Positions 1-6,651 of a stretch of 8,395 bases of DNA are shown in pieces. Made by a program: the position numbers and the translations under genes. Below the pieces are notes generated by a model that had not been told where the DNA came from, did not search any database, and saw only the letters and a list, made by a program, of their open reading frames with translations. The first letter of the stretch is position 1; every line of letters begins with the position of its first letter. This DNA comes from Pseudomonadota bacterium. Its GTDB lineage: Bacteria > Pseudomonadota > Alphaproteobacteria > Reyranellales > Reyranellaceae. The DNA lies in assembly GCA_023436825.1 (NCBI GenBank), contig JAEZHS010000380.1, positions 1 to 8,395 of the forward strand, written 5' to 3'.

Positions 1-425
1 CCCACAGTGGGGTGAAGGTACAGCCGATACTCGTCGATGAGACCAAGGTCGGTCAGGCTTCGGGCAAGCTCCGGTCCGGAAACGGCGATCTCCCCGGCGA
101 GCCGAGCCTTCAGGCCACGGGCCACCGCCTCGATGTCATCCGCGACCAGCGTTGCATTGGGGCCGACCGACTTCAACGACCGGGACACGACCCACTTCGG
201 CTGGCGCCGCCACGCCGCCGCGAATTCGCGCTGCGCTGCGGTCCACTCGGGCCTGTCTTCGTCCCAGTAACGCATGACCTCGTACATGCGGCGGCCGTAC
301 ACGCTGCCAGCCAGGTCGCGCACGTGCTCGGTCCAGTGACGGAACAGCACGGGGCCTACCTGTATCTCCTCATGGTCGACGTAGCCGTCCAGGGACTGGT
401 TCATTCCAAAGACGAGCTTCGCCAT
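1..425 (-). CDS. Dihydrofolate reductase family protein (RibD C-terminal-like), 3' end cut by window edge
   Basis: The first 141 residues are visible; the C-terminus lies beyond the left edge. The N-terminus begins MAKLVFGMNQSLDGYVDHEE, with the SLDGY signature (residues 11-15) of the DHFR/RibD C-terminal superfamily. Further family landmarks are YGRRMYEVMRYW (43-54), KWVVSRSL (77-84) and the segment around residues 111-142, which holds IAVSGPEL and GLIDEYRLYLHP. Family members are NAD(P)H-dependent reductases of the DHFR fold, usually 180-220 residues, most without a known substrate, so an actual role in folate or riboflavin synthesis is not implied. The ATG at 425 is preceded by GGGGAG about 10 bases upstream. 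It is divergent from the DUF2200 gene, with 95 bp between the two starts. Family membership is secure; function is not. Confidence 0.87.
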   Translation of the reverse strand, partial: MAKLVFGMNQSLDGYVDHEEIQVGPVLFRHWTEHVRDLAGSVYGRRMYEVMRYWDEDRPEWTAAQREFAAAWRRQPKWVVSRSLKSVGPNATLVADDIEAVARGLKARLAGEIAVSGPELARSLTDLGLIDEYRLYLHPTV

Positions 426-520
426 GCGCAAAAATCTCCCCAAGGCGTTTCAGAGTGATGCCGGTCTGCTCCGCGCACTCTAAACTAGATGCCTGAGACT
501 GACATGCCAGAGGGCGATGA

Positions 521-871
521 ATGACGAAACACCGCATCTACTCAATGAGCTTCGCCAAGGTGTATCCCCTCCTCGTCGCCAAGGCGGAGAAGAAAGGACG
601 CACGAAGGCGGAAGTCGACGGGGTCATTCGCTGGCTGACCGGTTACTCGCAAAAGGCGCTCGAAGGCCAGCTCGAGAACAAGACGACCTACGAGGATTTT
701 TTTGCGCAAGCGCCCCGGATGAACCCATCGCGGTCCATGATAACCGGCGTGGTTTGCGGCGTCAGAGTCGAGAACATCGAAGAGCCCATCATGCGGGAAA
801 TTCGATACCTGGACAAAATGGTCGATGAGCTCGCGAAGGGCAAAGCCATGGACAAGATCCTTCGGGCATAG
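521..871 (+). CDS. DUF2200 family protein
   Basis: This complete 116-residue protein matches the DUF2200 family (COG4898) along its whole length. Recognisable blocks are the start [18 protein letters not shown], the stretch [20 protein letters not shown] (residues 23-42), FFAQAP (60-65), [16 protein letters not shown], and the tail [20 protein letters not shown]. No catalytic motif, signal peptide or membrane segment is apparent, so it is probably a small soluble cytoplasmic protein. The family has no established biochemical role that I know of. AGAGGG at 509-514 lies six bases before the ATG at 521 and favours this start over the out-of-frame ATG at 517. It is followed after 75 bp by the MFS transporter on the same strand; co-transcription is possible but not shown. 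Plus-strand codon use here is less G/C-biased than in the next two genes. Confidence 0.87.
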   Translation: MTKHRIYSMSFAKVYPLLVAKAEKKGRTKAEVDGVIRWLTGYSQKALEGQLENKTTYEDFFAQAPRMNPSRSMITGVVCGVRVENIEEPIMREIRYLDKMVDELAKGKAMDKILRA

Positions 872-946
872 ATCATTCCATATGCCCCCTTCATCCGACC
901 CGCCGCGGTTCGGCCGATTCGGTGACGGGAAGCGGCCGGAGCATCC

Positions 947-2182
947 ATGAGGCTTCCCCTTGCGGGCGTTTTCCGGTCCCTGAAGGGGTTCAACTATCGG
1001 GTCTGGGCGGCCGGCGCCTTCGTCTCCAACATCGGCACCTGGGTGCAGCGGACGGGCCAGGACTGGCTGGTCTTCACCCAGCTCACCAACCACGACGCGT
1101 TCGCGGTCAGCCTGGTCATGGCGTTGCAGTTCGGGCCGCAGCTCCTGCTGCTGCCTCTGACCGGCTTCGCTGCCGACCATTTCAACCAGCGCCGGCTGCT
1201 GATCGCGACCCAGACGACGATGGGCTGTCTCGCCCTGATGCTGGGGCTGCTCACCGTCACCGGCGTCGTGCAGCTCTGGCATGTCTACGTCTTCGCCTTC
1301 CTGTTCGGCAGCGCCGCCGCGTTCGATGCGCCGGTGCGCCAGACCTTCGTCGCGGAACTGGTCGGCGAGAACGACCTGCACAACGCAGTGGCGCTCAACT
1401 CGACCTCGTTCAACGCCGCCCGCATGATCGGCCCGGCCATCGCCGGCCTGACCATCGCCGCCGTCGGCACGGGCTGGGCCTTCCTGCTGAACGGCGCCTC
1501 CTTCGCAGCGGTGCTGGTCTCCCTCGCCTGCCTGCGCCTCGGCACGCTGCGTCCGGCCGCGCGGGCGCATCGCGCCAAGGGCAGCTTCACCGAAGGGTTC
1601 CGCTACGTGTGGCGGCGCCCGGACCTCATGGCGATCCTGGTCATGCTGTTCCTGGTCGGGACCTTCGGCCTCAATTTCCCGATCTTCATCTCGACCATGG
1701 CGATCAGCGTCTTCCATGCCGATGCGCAAGGGTTCGGCCTGCTGTCGTCGTGCATGGCGATCGGCACCGTCGCGGGCGCGCTGTGGAACGCCGGCCGCGC
1801 GCAGCCTCGGTTCGCCTTGCTGCTGAACGGCGCCGCGGTCTTCGGAGTGGGCTGCACCCTGGCCGCGCTGGCGCCGTGCTACTGGTACTTCGCGGCGGCC
1901 CTCGTCGTCACCGGCATGGCCGCCATGACGCTGACCAACACGTCGAACAGCCTGATGCAGCTTTCGACCGAGCGGGCCATGCGCGGGCGCGTGATGGCGC
2001 TCAGGATCGGCATCGCGCTCGGCGGCACGCCGATCGGCGCGCCGATCGTCGGATGGGTGGCGAACAATCTCGGGCCGCGCTGGGCGCTCGGCGTGGCGGC
2101 GGCTTCGGGCTTTGCCGCTGCCGGCGTGGCCGTGTACGCGCTCGCAACCCGGGCGCACCATCGCCGCGCTTCGGGACAGTGA
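947..2182 (+). CDS. MFS transporter, DHA3/MFS_3 (EntS-like) drug or siderophore efflux type
   Basis: This complete 411-residue inner-membrane protein has the length and hydrophobic pattern of a 12-helix major facilitator. The first helix region carries the family feature NIGTWVQRTGQDWLVF (residues 28-43). A motif A-like loop between helices 2 and 3 reads GFAADHFNQRR (73-83). The MFS_3 signatures FDAPVRQ (125-131) and NAARMIGPAIAG (155-166) follow. A second-half block GGTPIGAPIVGWVANNLGPRWAL lies near the end. Members are proton-driven exporters of drugs, siderophores or unknown small molecules; no substrate can be assigned here. The ATG at 947 has GGAG at 938-941 five bases upstream. It lies 202 bp before a short-chain dehydrogenase on the same strand, with a palindromic element in the gap that could reduce read-through. 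The family call is firm and the substrate unknown. Confidence 0.95.
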   Translation: MRLPLAGVFRSLKGFNYRVWAAGAFVSNIGTWVQRTGQDWLVFTQLTNHDAFAVSLVMALQFGPQLLLLPLTGFAADHFNQRRLLIATQTTMGCLALMLGLLTVTGVVQLWHVYVFAFLFGSAAAFDAPVRQTFVAELVGENDLHNAVALNSTSFNAARMIGPAIAGLTIAAVGTGWAFLLNGASFAAVLVSLACLRLGTLRPAARAHRAKGSFTEGFRYVWRRPDLMAILVMLFLVGTFGLNFPIFISTMAISVFHADAQGFGLLSSCMAIGTVAGALWNAGRAQPRFALLLNGAAVFGVGCTLAALAPCYWYFAAALVVTGMAAMTLTNTSNSLMQLSTERAMRGRVMALRIGIALGGTPIGAPIVGWVANNLGPRWALGVAAASGFAAAGVAVYALATRAHHRRASGQ

Positions 2183-2195
2183 CAGGGTCAAGTCA

Positions 2196-2300
2196 TTGCC
2201 GGGAGCGCGCCCCTCCGTGGCGCTCATGGGGTCCGCGCTCCGAAGAGCATGAGCCCACTACGCAGAAGTTACTCCGCCTCCAGTGGCGCGCTCCCGGCAA
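2196..2300. repeat. Nested palindromic element (perfect 16-bp inverted repeat, 105 bp)
   Basis: The outer arms are TTGCCGGGAGCGCGCC at 2196-2211 and its exact reverse complement at 2285-2300, separated by 73 bp. Inside, GCTCATG at 2222-2228 pairs with CATGAGC at 2248-2254, giving a second hairpin. The 9-bp word TCAAGTCAT occurs just left (2188-2196, overlapping the first base of the left arm) and again at 2316-2324, 15 bp beyond the right arm. The element starts 14 bp after the MFS stop codon. It could fold as a large stem in RNA, acting as an mRNA-stabilising or attenuating structure, or it could be a copy of a dispersed palindromic repeat or small MITE-like element. There is no T-tract after the stem, so a classic intrinsic terminator is unlikely. 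The arms were matched by eye base by base; the interpretation is inference. Confidence 0.75.
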
Positions 2301-2384
2301 AGACGGTGATTGATCTCAAGTCATCCCGCTCTAGCATGTCCCGGCGCAACGATTGCGCCGCGGCACCTCGAGAGGTCATCGGCC

Positions 2385-3218
2385 ATGGAGATTTCCGGCA
2401 AGACAGCCATCGTCACCGGCGCCGCCTCCGGCATCGGCCTTGGGATCGCCACGGCGCTGGCCGAAGCCGGCGCCAACGTGGTGATGGCCGACATCCAGAA
2501 GGCCGCGGTGGAACAGGCGGCGCACCTTCTCTCCGGCACCAATAAGCAGGTCCTGCCGGTCCGGATCGACGTCACCCAGCAGCAGTCGGTGATCGACGCG
2601 CTGGCCGAGGCGGAGCGCCGCTTCGGCAAGCTCCACATCGCCTGCAACAACGCCGGCGTGCCGATGCACGGCACCCGGCTGGTGGATGTGCCGGTGGCCG
2701 ACTGGGCCTTCGTCATCGGCGTCAACGTCTGGGGCGTCATCTACGGCATCCGCCACTTCGTGCCGGCGATCCTGAAGCATGGCGAGGCCGGGCATGTCGT
2801 CAACACCGCCTCGGTCGCCGCCACGCAGAACCGCCGCGGCACCGACCAGGGTCCCTATTCGATGAGCAAGTACGCTGTGCTGTCGCTGTCGGAGGCGCTG
2901 GAGCACGAGCTCGAAGGCACCAATGTCGGCGTGACCGCGCTATGCCCCGGCCCGATCGCCACCAACATCGCGCGCGGCGCGCGCAATCGCCCCGATCATC
3001 TCGGCGGTCCACAGGAGCGCCCAACCGACGAGGCGGTCCTGGCGGAGCGTTTGGCGCAGAGCGGCATCGATCCGAAGCTGGTCGGCGAGCGGGTGATCGA
3101 CGCGATCCGTACCAAGACCTTCTACGCTTTCGTGAGCGCCGTCCCGCGCGACGTGATCAAGGCACGGCACCGCCGCATCGAGGAGGCGCTCGAGACTCGC
3201 TGGGCGACGCCGTACTAG
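2385..3218 (+). CDS. Short-chain dehydrogenase/reductase (classical SDR, probably NAD-dependent)
   Basis: This complete 277-residue Rossmann-fold oxidoreductase shows all classical SDR motifs. They are the nucleotide-binding TGAASGIG (residues 11-18), an acidic D36 at the end of the second strand (typical of NAD(H) preference), NNAG (88-91), N114, catalytic S143, and Y158-x3-K162. PGPIATNIA follows the active site as in the family. A C-terminal extension of about 75 residues beyond PGPIATNIA contains RPDHLGG and the tail RHRRIEEAL. The substrate is probably an alcohol or ketone, but it cannot be read from the sequence. The ATG at 2385 is preceded by AGAGG at 2371-2375. It matches the usual family N-terminus, so the in-frame TTG at 2310 is not used as the start here. 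No gene for a matching pathway partner is visible downstream. Confidence 0.95.
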   Translation: MEISGKTAIVTGAASGIGLGIATALAEAGANVVMADIQKAAVEQAAHLLSGTNKQVLPVRIDVTQQQSVIDALAEAERRFGKLHIACNNAGVPMHGTRLVDVPVADWAFVIGVNVWGVIYGIRHFVPAILKHGEAGHVVNTASVAATQNRRGTDQGPYSMSKYAVLSLSEALEHELEGTNVGVTALCPGPIATNIARGARNRPDHLGGPQERPTDEAVLAERLAQSGIDPKLVGERVIDAIRTKTFYAFVSAVPRDVIKARHRRIEEALETRWATPY

Positions 3219-3426
3219 CCTGCGCTAACCCCCGCCGGCGCGCCAGAAGCTGATCGACGTCCAGCGGGCCGAGCCGTGTCGGCGCCCCGTCCGATCAGGC
3301 GACTTGCGCCTCCGCTCGAAGCTTGCGAACGAGGCCAATGCGTGTATGTGCTTCGACGTCGAGGAGGTCGAGGTCTCGCGCGAGGGTGATGCCGTGATCC
3401 TGCGAGTATCATCCGAGACCGCGTGC
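3219..3426. other. Region without a recognisable intact gene; possible C-terminal gene tail on the minus strand
   Basis: Nothing intact is seen between the SDR stop and the first hyuA piece. Two competing readings exist. On the minus strand a frame ends at a TGA at 3295-3297 with a C/G-rich third-position tail whose last residues read RKLRAEAQVA; upstream it is closed by a stop near 3411. On the plus strand, frame 3304 reads DVEEVEVSREGDAVILRV, which faintly resembles the end of an AbrB/VapB-type antitoxin domain. It lacks the expected preceding DNA-binding strand and runs on without a sensible C-terminus. Neither can be called a gene. The stretch probably belongs to the same decayed segment as the fragments to its right. 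Confidence 0.3.
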
Positions 3427-3534
3427 ACCGGCGTAGCGCATCTCCGCCGAATAGAGGAGCACGGGCTCGCCGTCAAAGGCCTGGTCGCTCTTCAGCCAGT
3501 GCAGGCCGCGGTCGCGCAGGGCGGCGAAGCTTGC
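3427..3534 (-). pseudogene. hyuA fragment (hydantoinase/oxoprolinase A, C-terminal part), inverted relative to its neighbour
   Basis: The minus strand encodes about 36 residues reading SASFAALRDRGLHWL, then DQAFDG, then LLYSAEMRYAG. This matches the late part of hydantoinase/5-oxoprolinase A subunits, where a helix of the ALRxRAxxWL type is followed by a strand ending in (S)A(D/E)MRYxGQ. Resemblance stops after YAG at 3427, where the expected Gln and following strand are missing, and a stop follows at 3409-3411. An intact HyuA is about 690 residues, so this is a small relic. It is not translated on its own from any convincing start. The neighbouring plus-strand hyuA piece comes from the middle of the same kind of protein but in the opposite direction, which implies an inversion. 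The match is from memory of the family, not a search. Confidence 0.62.
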
Positions 3535-3556
3535 CGAGCAGAGCAAGTCCGACTGC

Positions 3557-3727
3557 ATCCAGATGGTCCTGTCGGGCACGGCGTCGGGCGTCATCGGCGC
3601 GGCCTTCATCGCCCGCTCGGCCGGGTTGCCGCGCACCATGAGCCTCGATCTCGGCGGCACCAGCGCCGATATCGCCCTTTTCCTCGACGGCGACCCGCAG
3701 TACGGCGTGGGCGAGACCATCGAGGGC
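3557..3727 (+). pseudogene. hyuA fragment (hydantoinase/oxoprolinase A, central nucleotide-binding segment)
   Basis: Fifty-seven residues on the plus strand read IQMVLSGTASGVIGAAFIAR, then SAGLPRTMSLDLGGTSADIA, then LFLDGDPQYGVGETIEG. This is the central block of HyuA-type ATP-dependent hydantoinases and oxoprolinases. It contains the usual (V)LSGPAxGVIGA motif, here with Thr in place of Pro, and the phosphate-binding DLGGTSAD. In intact proteins the block lies near residue 280-340 of about 690. Here nothing HyuA-like precedes it. After ETIEG the sequence switches at about 3722-3730 into a trbG relic read on the other strand. The start codon at 3563 is therefore only an internal Met. It is a broken relic without catalytic capacity. 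Confidence 0.75.
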
Positions 3728-4018
3728 GCGCGGACTGAAAGGAAAGACCTGCACGGCATTGAAGTACCCGTCGCGGCGCGGTTCTACGCGCGCGGCAGCA
3801 TTGGCAACTCCGACCCGGGTGATCGCGTCGGTGGCCTCGACTGTGCCGGGCCTGCCACCGCGCGCTGGCGTCCAGGGCGGCGGGACATGCAACGGTCGAG
3901 GGCGATCGTCGACAGACAATTCAGCAGGCAGCGGAGGGACGTTGCTGTCGTAGCCGATTTGCGGTGGCTTCAGCGCGCTGCAGCCCGCAGTGATCATCAT
4001 CGTCACCACGACAGCCAT
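3722..4018 (-). pseudogene. trbG: trbG fragment (P-type conjugative transfer lipoprotein/VirB9-like), N-terminal 99 codons
   Basis: The minus-strand frame reads MAVVVTMMITAGCSALKPP, QIGYDSNVPPLPAEL, VDDRPRPLHVPPPWTPARGG, then RVGVANAAARVEPRRDGYF and NAVQVFPFSPRAL. This is the N-terminal third of TrbG, the outer-membrane-associated VirB9 homologue of the Trb type IV secretion channel. A lipobox-like ITAGC (residues 9-13) is followed by the Pro-rich linker and the start of the beta-domain. TrbG should continue about 150-200 residues beyond FPFS, but homology ends at 3722-3730, where the hyuA piece begins on the other strand. The frame stays open by chance to 3473. The hydrophobic leader lacks the usual basic N-terminus, and no ribosome-binding site precedes 4018, so the true start may be lost. 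No other trb genes are visible. Confidence 0.72.
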
Positions 4019-4241
4019 GAACCGGCATAAGATGTCGATGGCGGCGGTTGGTCTGAGGAGCCCACAGCAACGCTCCGCAGACAAGGATCAGGACAAGCGC
4101 CGTTCCTCCAATGAGGACGTTTCGGGAGAGGAGCGCATCGATCTCATCTGGCAGTTCGTCGGCATCTTCGTATTCGGTTTGCGCAACGCATCTGTGACCG
4201 AGAGTGCGTTGCGGACGCCCTGACGTTTGGGATCGACTCAT
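3921..4241 (-). pseudogene. Small single-pass membrane protein ORF, 3' end probably replaced at the trbG junction
   Basis: From an ATG at 4241 the minus strand reads a polar N-terminus with TEYEDADELPDEIDALLSR, then one strong transmembrane segment, NVLIGGTALVLILVCGALLW (about residues 41-60). After APQTN the frame runs into DNA that reads sensibly only as trbG in another frame, giving a low-complexity tail and a stop at 3921. The credible part is therefore about 65 residues, 4241 to roughly 4045. I do not recognise the family. It starts 27 bp downstream of the DUF4407 fusion gene's stop on the same strand, so it could be the remnant of a third gene of that cluster. No clear ribosome-binding site is seen; a short GCGCC-CAAA-GGCGC hairpin lies just before it. 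Confidence 0.3.
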
Positions 4242-4268
4242 CCGCGCCCAAAGGCGCTCGCTGCCGGC

Positions 4269-6425
4269 CTACATCAGCTCGGAGCCTCGGAAGACGCCGC
4301 CGGGATGTTGCTTATGCGCAAAGTGCCGGATGTCCGTGTCGCCCATGGCATAGACCCGGGCAACTTCCTTGAATCCGATTTCCTGCAACTTGGCGGTCAA
4401 GGCCAGTTGTGATGATATGTCACGGACTTCGCCGAAGCGCGACAGGTCGATGATCAGGTGGTCGAAGAGCCTGAGCGACCAGATGAGATTGTCGATGCCT
4501 TCCATCATCAGGGCGCTGGTGACATTGGTGGAGACGAACACCGCTCCATCGAGATCGGACCAGTCGAGCCGCAGGACATCCGGGAAGAGGCCATAAACCA
4601 GAGACAGATTGCCCGTGTCGAAGCCCTGCTGCGGTAACGCGCCGGCAAGGCCGGCGGCGGCTTCGTAGCGTCCGGTGTCGGATTCGAAACCCACCGCGCG
4701 AAACCCGCTCATCGCGAGGCAAAGGCTGAGCTCACCGAATCCAGTGCCGAGTTCGAAGAACCGTGCCCGATTCAGAAAATGCGCACGGCCGTAGTCGACA
4801 ATGGCCAGGTCGGGAGCGACGAACAGCTGGCCCTGTGCCAGCCTTGCAGTGTAGTAGTCGCCGGCGGCGCGCCTGTGGGCGGGATCTGCGTCGATCCACG
4901 CTGTCAGCCACGTGATCGCCGCTCGCTCGAGGACGCCGAAGCTGGCGCGCGGCAGAGGCTCCGGGACATGCCGCTGCCGCGACATTGCCAGCGCCTTTGG
5001 CGGGGGATTGTCGGGCTTCGGTTGCGATGCGCCAGGCGGACTGGCTATCAGGCCGACATTGCGAGGCTCGTTGATGCCAACGACATCGATGATACTCAGC
5101 GGAAGCGGACCGAATTGGCTCTTCATCTCCTGCAATGTGCGACTTTGTCCAAGCGCGACCGCTGCCCTGATCCTTGCCGAGTACACGGTGGGTGGCGCAA
5201 AGAAGATCTTGGCGAGAACCGGCGCCAGTTCGAGAAACGCGATGAAGGCCTTGATCAGGTACGACATCTGGGTGAATGCCGGCCCTTTCACTGGATCCCG
5301 GCGTAGTTCGTCCAGAACACCCAGGCGAATGATTGGATCGTCGTGCAGTGGCCGGTAGACGCCATCCCGCCTGAGCTGCGTCTCATAGTCGGCAATGAGC
5401 GCCGGCTTTTGGGCTTCGAAGGCGCTGGTCTCTGCGCGTAGCGCATCAAGTTCCTTGCGGCGCGCGGCGACGACCTCGCCTTCGGACACCGTGCGCCGCT
5501 TGATGAGATCGCTTGCCTTGCCGTCGAGCTCGGTTGCGCTGGCACGAAGAGCGTCGATCTCTTTCAACAGTTTGTCGTTGCCTTCGCGCAGTTCCCGGAC
5601 CGAGACGACCAGGCTGTAACAAAGGCTCGGCGCCTCGCAGCCGGGCCGGCCGGTGCGGTGAGGCTTGTCCTTGAGACCATAGCGCTCTGCATAAATGTCC
5701 TCGTTTAACTCGCGGATGCGCTTCTCATTATCCGCCAGCGTGCCTTCGATCGTTGCAATCCGCGCCCGCGAGTCGGCTGCATTCTTACGCAAGAGATCGT
5801 ATTCATCCTGCTCGGCAAACGAAACGAACCCTCTCTGCAAAGAGGCGATGTCGCTATCTATGCGGAGGATGGCGGCGCGGCGCGCTGCGAGCTTCTCGTC
5901 CAGACCCCGCTCGAAGTCGGTGACCCTTTGCCGATACGGCGCGTTGTCCACGAAGTTTTCGGCGACCATCTTTCCCCGTATGGCCTCGTCGAACGCAGCG
6001 AGTTCTGCGAAGACCGACAGCGTGTAGGCGAGGGCGAGAGAGATCATCAGGCGAAGCGACAGCCGCCAGAACGGCCGCGCAAAGGCCGCGAGGTGGCGAA
6101 AGAGGCCCGCGCGATCGCGGTCGAGGTCGCGCGCTTCATGAAGCAAGGCAACCGTGAACCAGTCGAACTGAAACAGCGCGCGATCGAACGTCGTCAATAC
6201 GGCGGCCACCACAAAGGCGACGAAGATGCGGACATAGGTTTCGCCGAGAAAGTAACCCACCGAATAGTAGGTCAGTCCGAACACCACGACGAAGTTCAGG
6301 ATCAGGGAAAATCCGAGCTGGGCAGCCCACACTCGATCGGTGGCCGGACAGTCCTCCAGGGCCACTGGGTCCACGCCGGCGACCCTGCAGAAAAATGCCT
6401 GCAATCTCCCGCTCCTACGAACCAT
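4269..6425 (-). CDS. DUF4407 membrane/coiled-coil protein fused to a SAM-dependent methyltransferase-like domain
   Basis: This 718-residue protein starts with a DUF4407-type region: FFCRVAGVDPVALEDCP (11-27), then membrane segments at about 36-57, 64-80 (followed by the family-like FDR), 122-143 and 387-410. Between the third and fourth lies a long charged coiled coil (about 165-350), interrupted by a short Pro/Gly/Cys loop with C263 and C269. Odd helix number before the coil predicts it outside the cytosol and the C-terminus inside. After a Pro-rich linker (462-492) comes a class I methyltransferase-like domain with ELGTGFGE (558-565, SAM-binding motif I) and VGFESD (578-583, acidic motif II). 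Most DUF4407 proteins lack this domain. The ATG at 6425 gives the normal DUF4407 N-terminus; an upstream in-frame TTG at 6503 would add 26 non-conserved residues. The enzyme's acceptor is unknown. Confidence 0.85.
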   Translation of the reverse strand: MVRRSGRLQAFFCRVAGVDPVALEDCPATDRVWAAQLGFSLILNFVVVFGLTYYSVGYFLGETYVRIFVAFVVAAVLTTFDRALFQFDWFTVALLHEARDLDRDRAGLFRHLAAFARPFWRLSLRLMISLALAYTLSVFAELAAFDEAIRGKMVAENFVDNAPYRQRVTDFERGLDEKLAARRAAILRIDSDIASLQRGFVSFAEQDEYDLLRKNAADSRARIATIEGTLADNEKRIRELNEDIYAERYGLKDKPHRTGRPGCEAPSLCYSLVVSVRELREGNDKLLKEIDALRASATELDGKASDLIKRRTVSEGEVVAARRKELDALRAETSAFEAQKPALIADYETQLRRDGVYRPLHDDPIIRLGVLDELRRDPVKGPAFTQMSYLIKAFIAFLELAPVLAKIFFAPPTVYSARIRAAVALGQSRTLQEMKSQFGPLPLSIIDVVGINEPRNVGLIASPPGASQPKPDNPPPKALAMSRQRHVPEPLPRASFGVLERAAITWLTAWIDADPAHRRAAGDYYTARLAQGQLFVAPDLAIVDYGRAHFLNRARFFELGTGFGELSLCLAMSGFRAVGFESDTGRYEAAAGLAGALPQQGFDTGNLSLVYGLFPDVLRLDWSDLDGAVFVSTNVTSALMMEGIDNLIWSLRLFDHLIIDLSRFGEVRDISSQLALTAKLQEIGFKEVARVYAMGDTDIRHFAHKQHPGGVFRGSELM

Positions 6426-6651
6426 CGCCCCGACCAACCAGACCTGCAGCCCCACCGCGGTACCCGGCTCGGGCGCCGCAGCCAACTCGCAACGTTGCCC
6501 CAACGGATCAGGACGTTACGAGCCGAGAGTCACCCTCGCCCACCTGGACTCGGGCCGCGGCGCCAGCCTACAGCCGCACAATCGGATTTTGAAGGAAAGC
6601 TTGCCCCCGACGTCGTGAAAGACAGGGGTAGTCCGCAGCGTCCACGTTGCC
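6426..6651. other. Intergenic gap between the two right-hand minus-strand genes
   Basis: No convincing gene is seen in these 226 bp on either strand. The minus-strand frame of the downstream gene stays open from 6503 (TTG) but the residues encoded before 6425 do not look like the family. The word GGCAACGT occurs on the minus strand both just after the glycosyltransferase stop and again near 6490. The inverted pair CGGCTCG/CGAGCCG lies further in; its spacing is too long for a terminator. A promoter for the DUF4407 fusion gene may be here, but no clear -35/-10 pair stood out. Confidence 0.4.

Noticed and set aside
426..520. Promoter in the divergent gap before the DUF2200 gene
   Set aside because: A TAAACT at 481-486 resembles a -10 box, but no acceptable -35 hexamer lies at the right spacing.
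542..2227. 561-codon open frame on the minus strand across the DUF2200 and MFS genes
   Set aside because: It is antisense to two well-supported genes, is full of Arg, Gly, Gln and His with no domain pattern, and is open only because of high GC content.
2196..2300. Intrinsic terminator for the MFS gene
   Set aside because: The outer loop is 73 bp and no run of T follows the right arm, so it does not fit a rho-independent terminator.
922..2313. 463-codon plus-strand frame overlapping the MFS gene
   Set aside because: It is a shifted frame of the transporter, Arg/Pro-rich without hydrophobic helices; the 947 frame carries all MFS motifs.
2310..2384. Earlier in-frame TTG start for the dehydrogenase
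   Set aside because: The added residues are not SDR-like, and AGAGG sits at a suitable distance before the ATG at 2385.
3473..4084. Single 203-residue minus-strand protein
   Set aside because: Only codons 23-121 look like TrbG; the remainder is antisense to the hyuA relic or upstream junction sequence, so the frame is an accidental fusion.
6426..6503. Upstream TTG start for the DUF4407 fusion protein
   Set aside because: The 26 extra residues do not resemble the family N-terminus, and no ribosome-binding site precedes the TTG.
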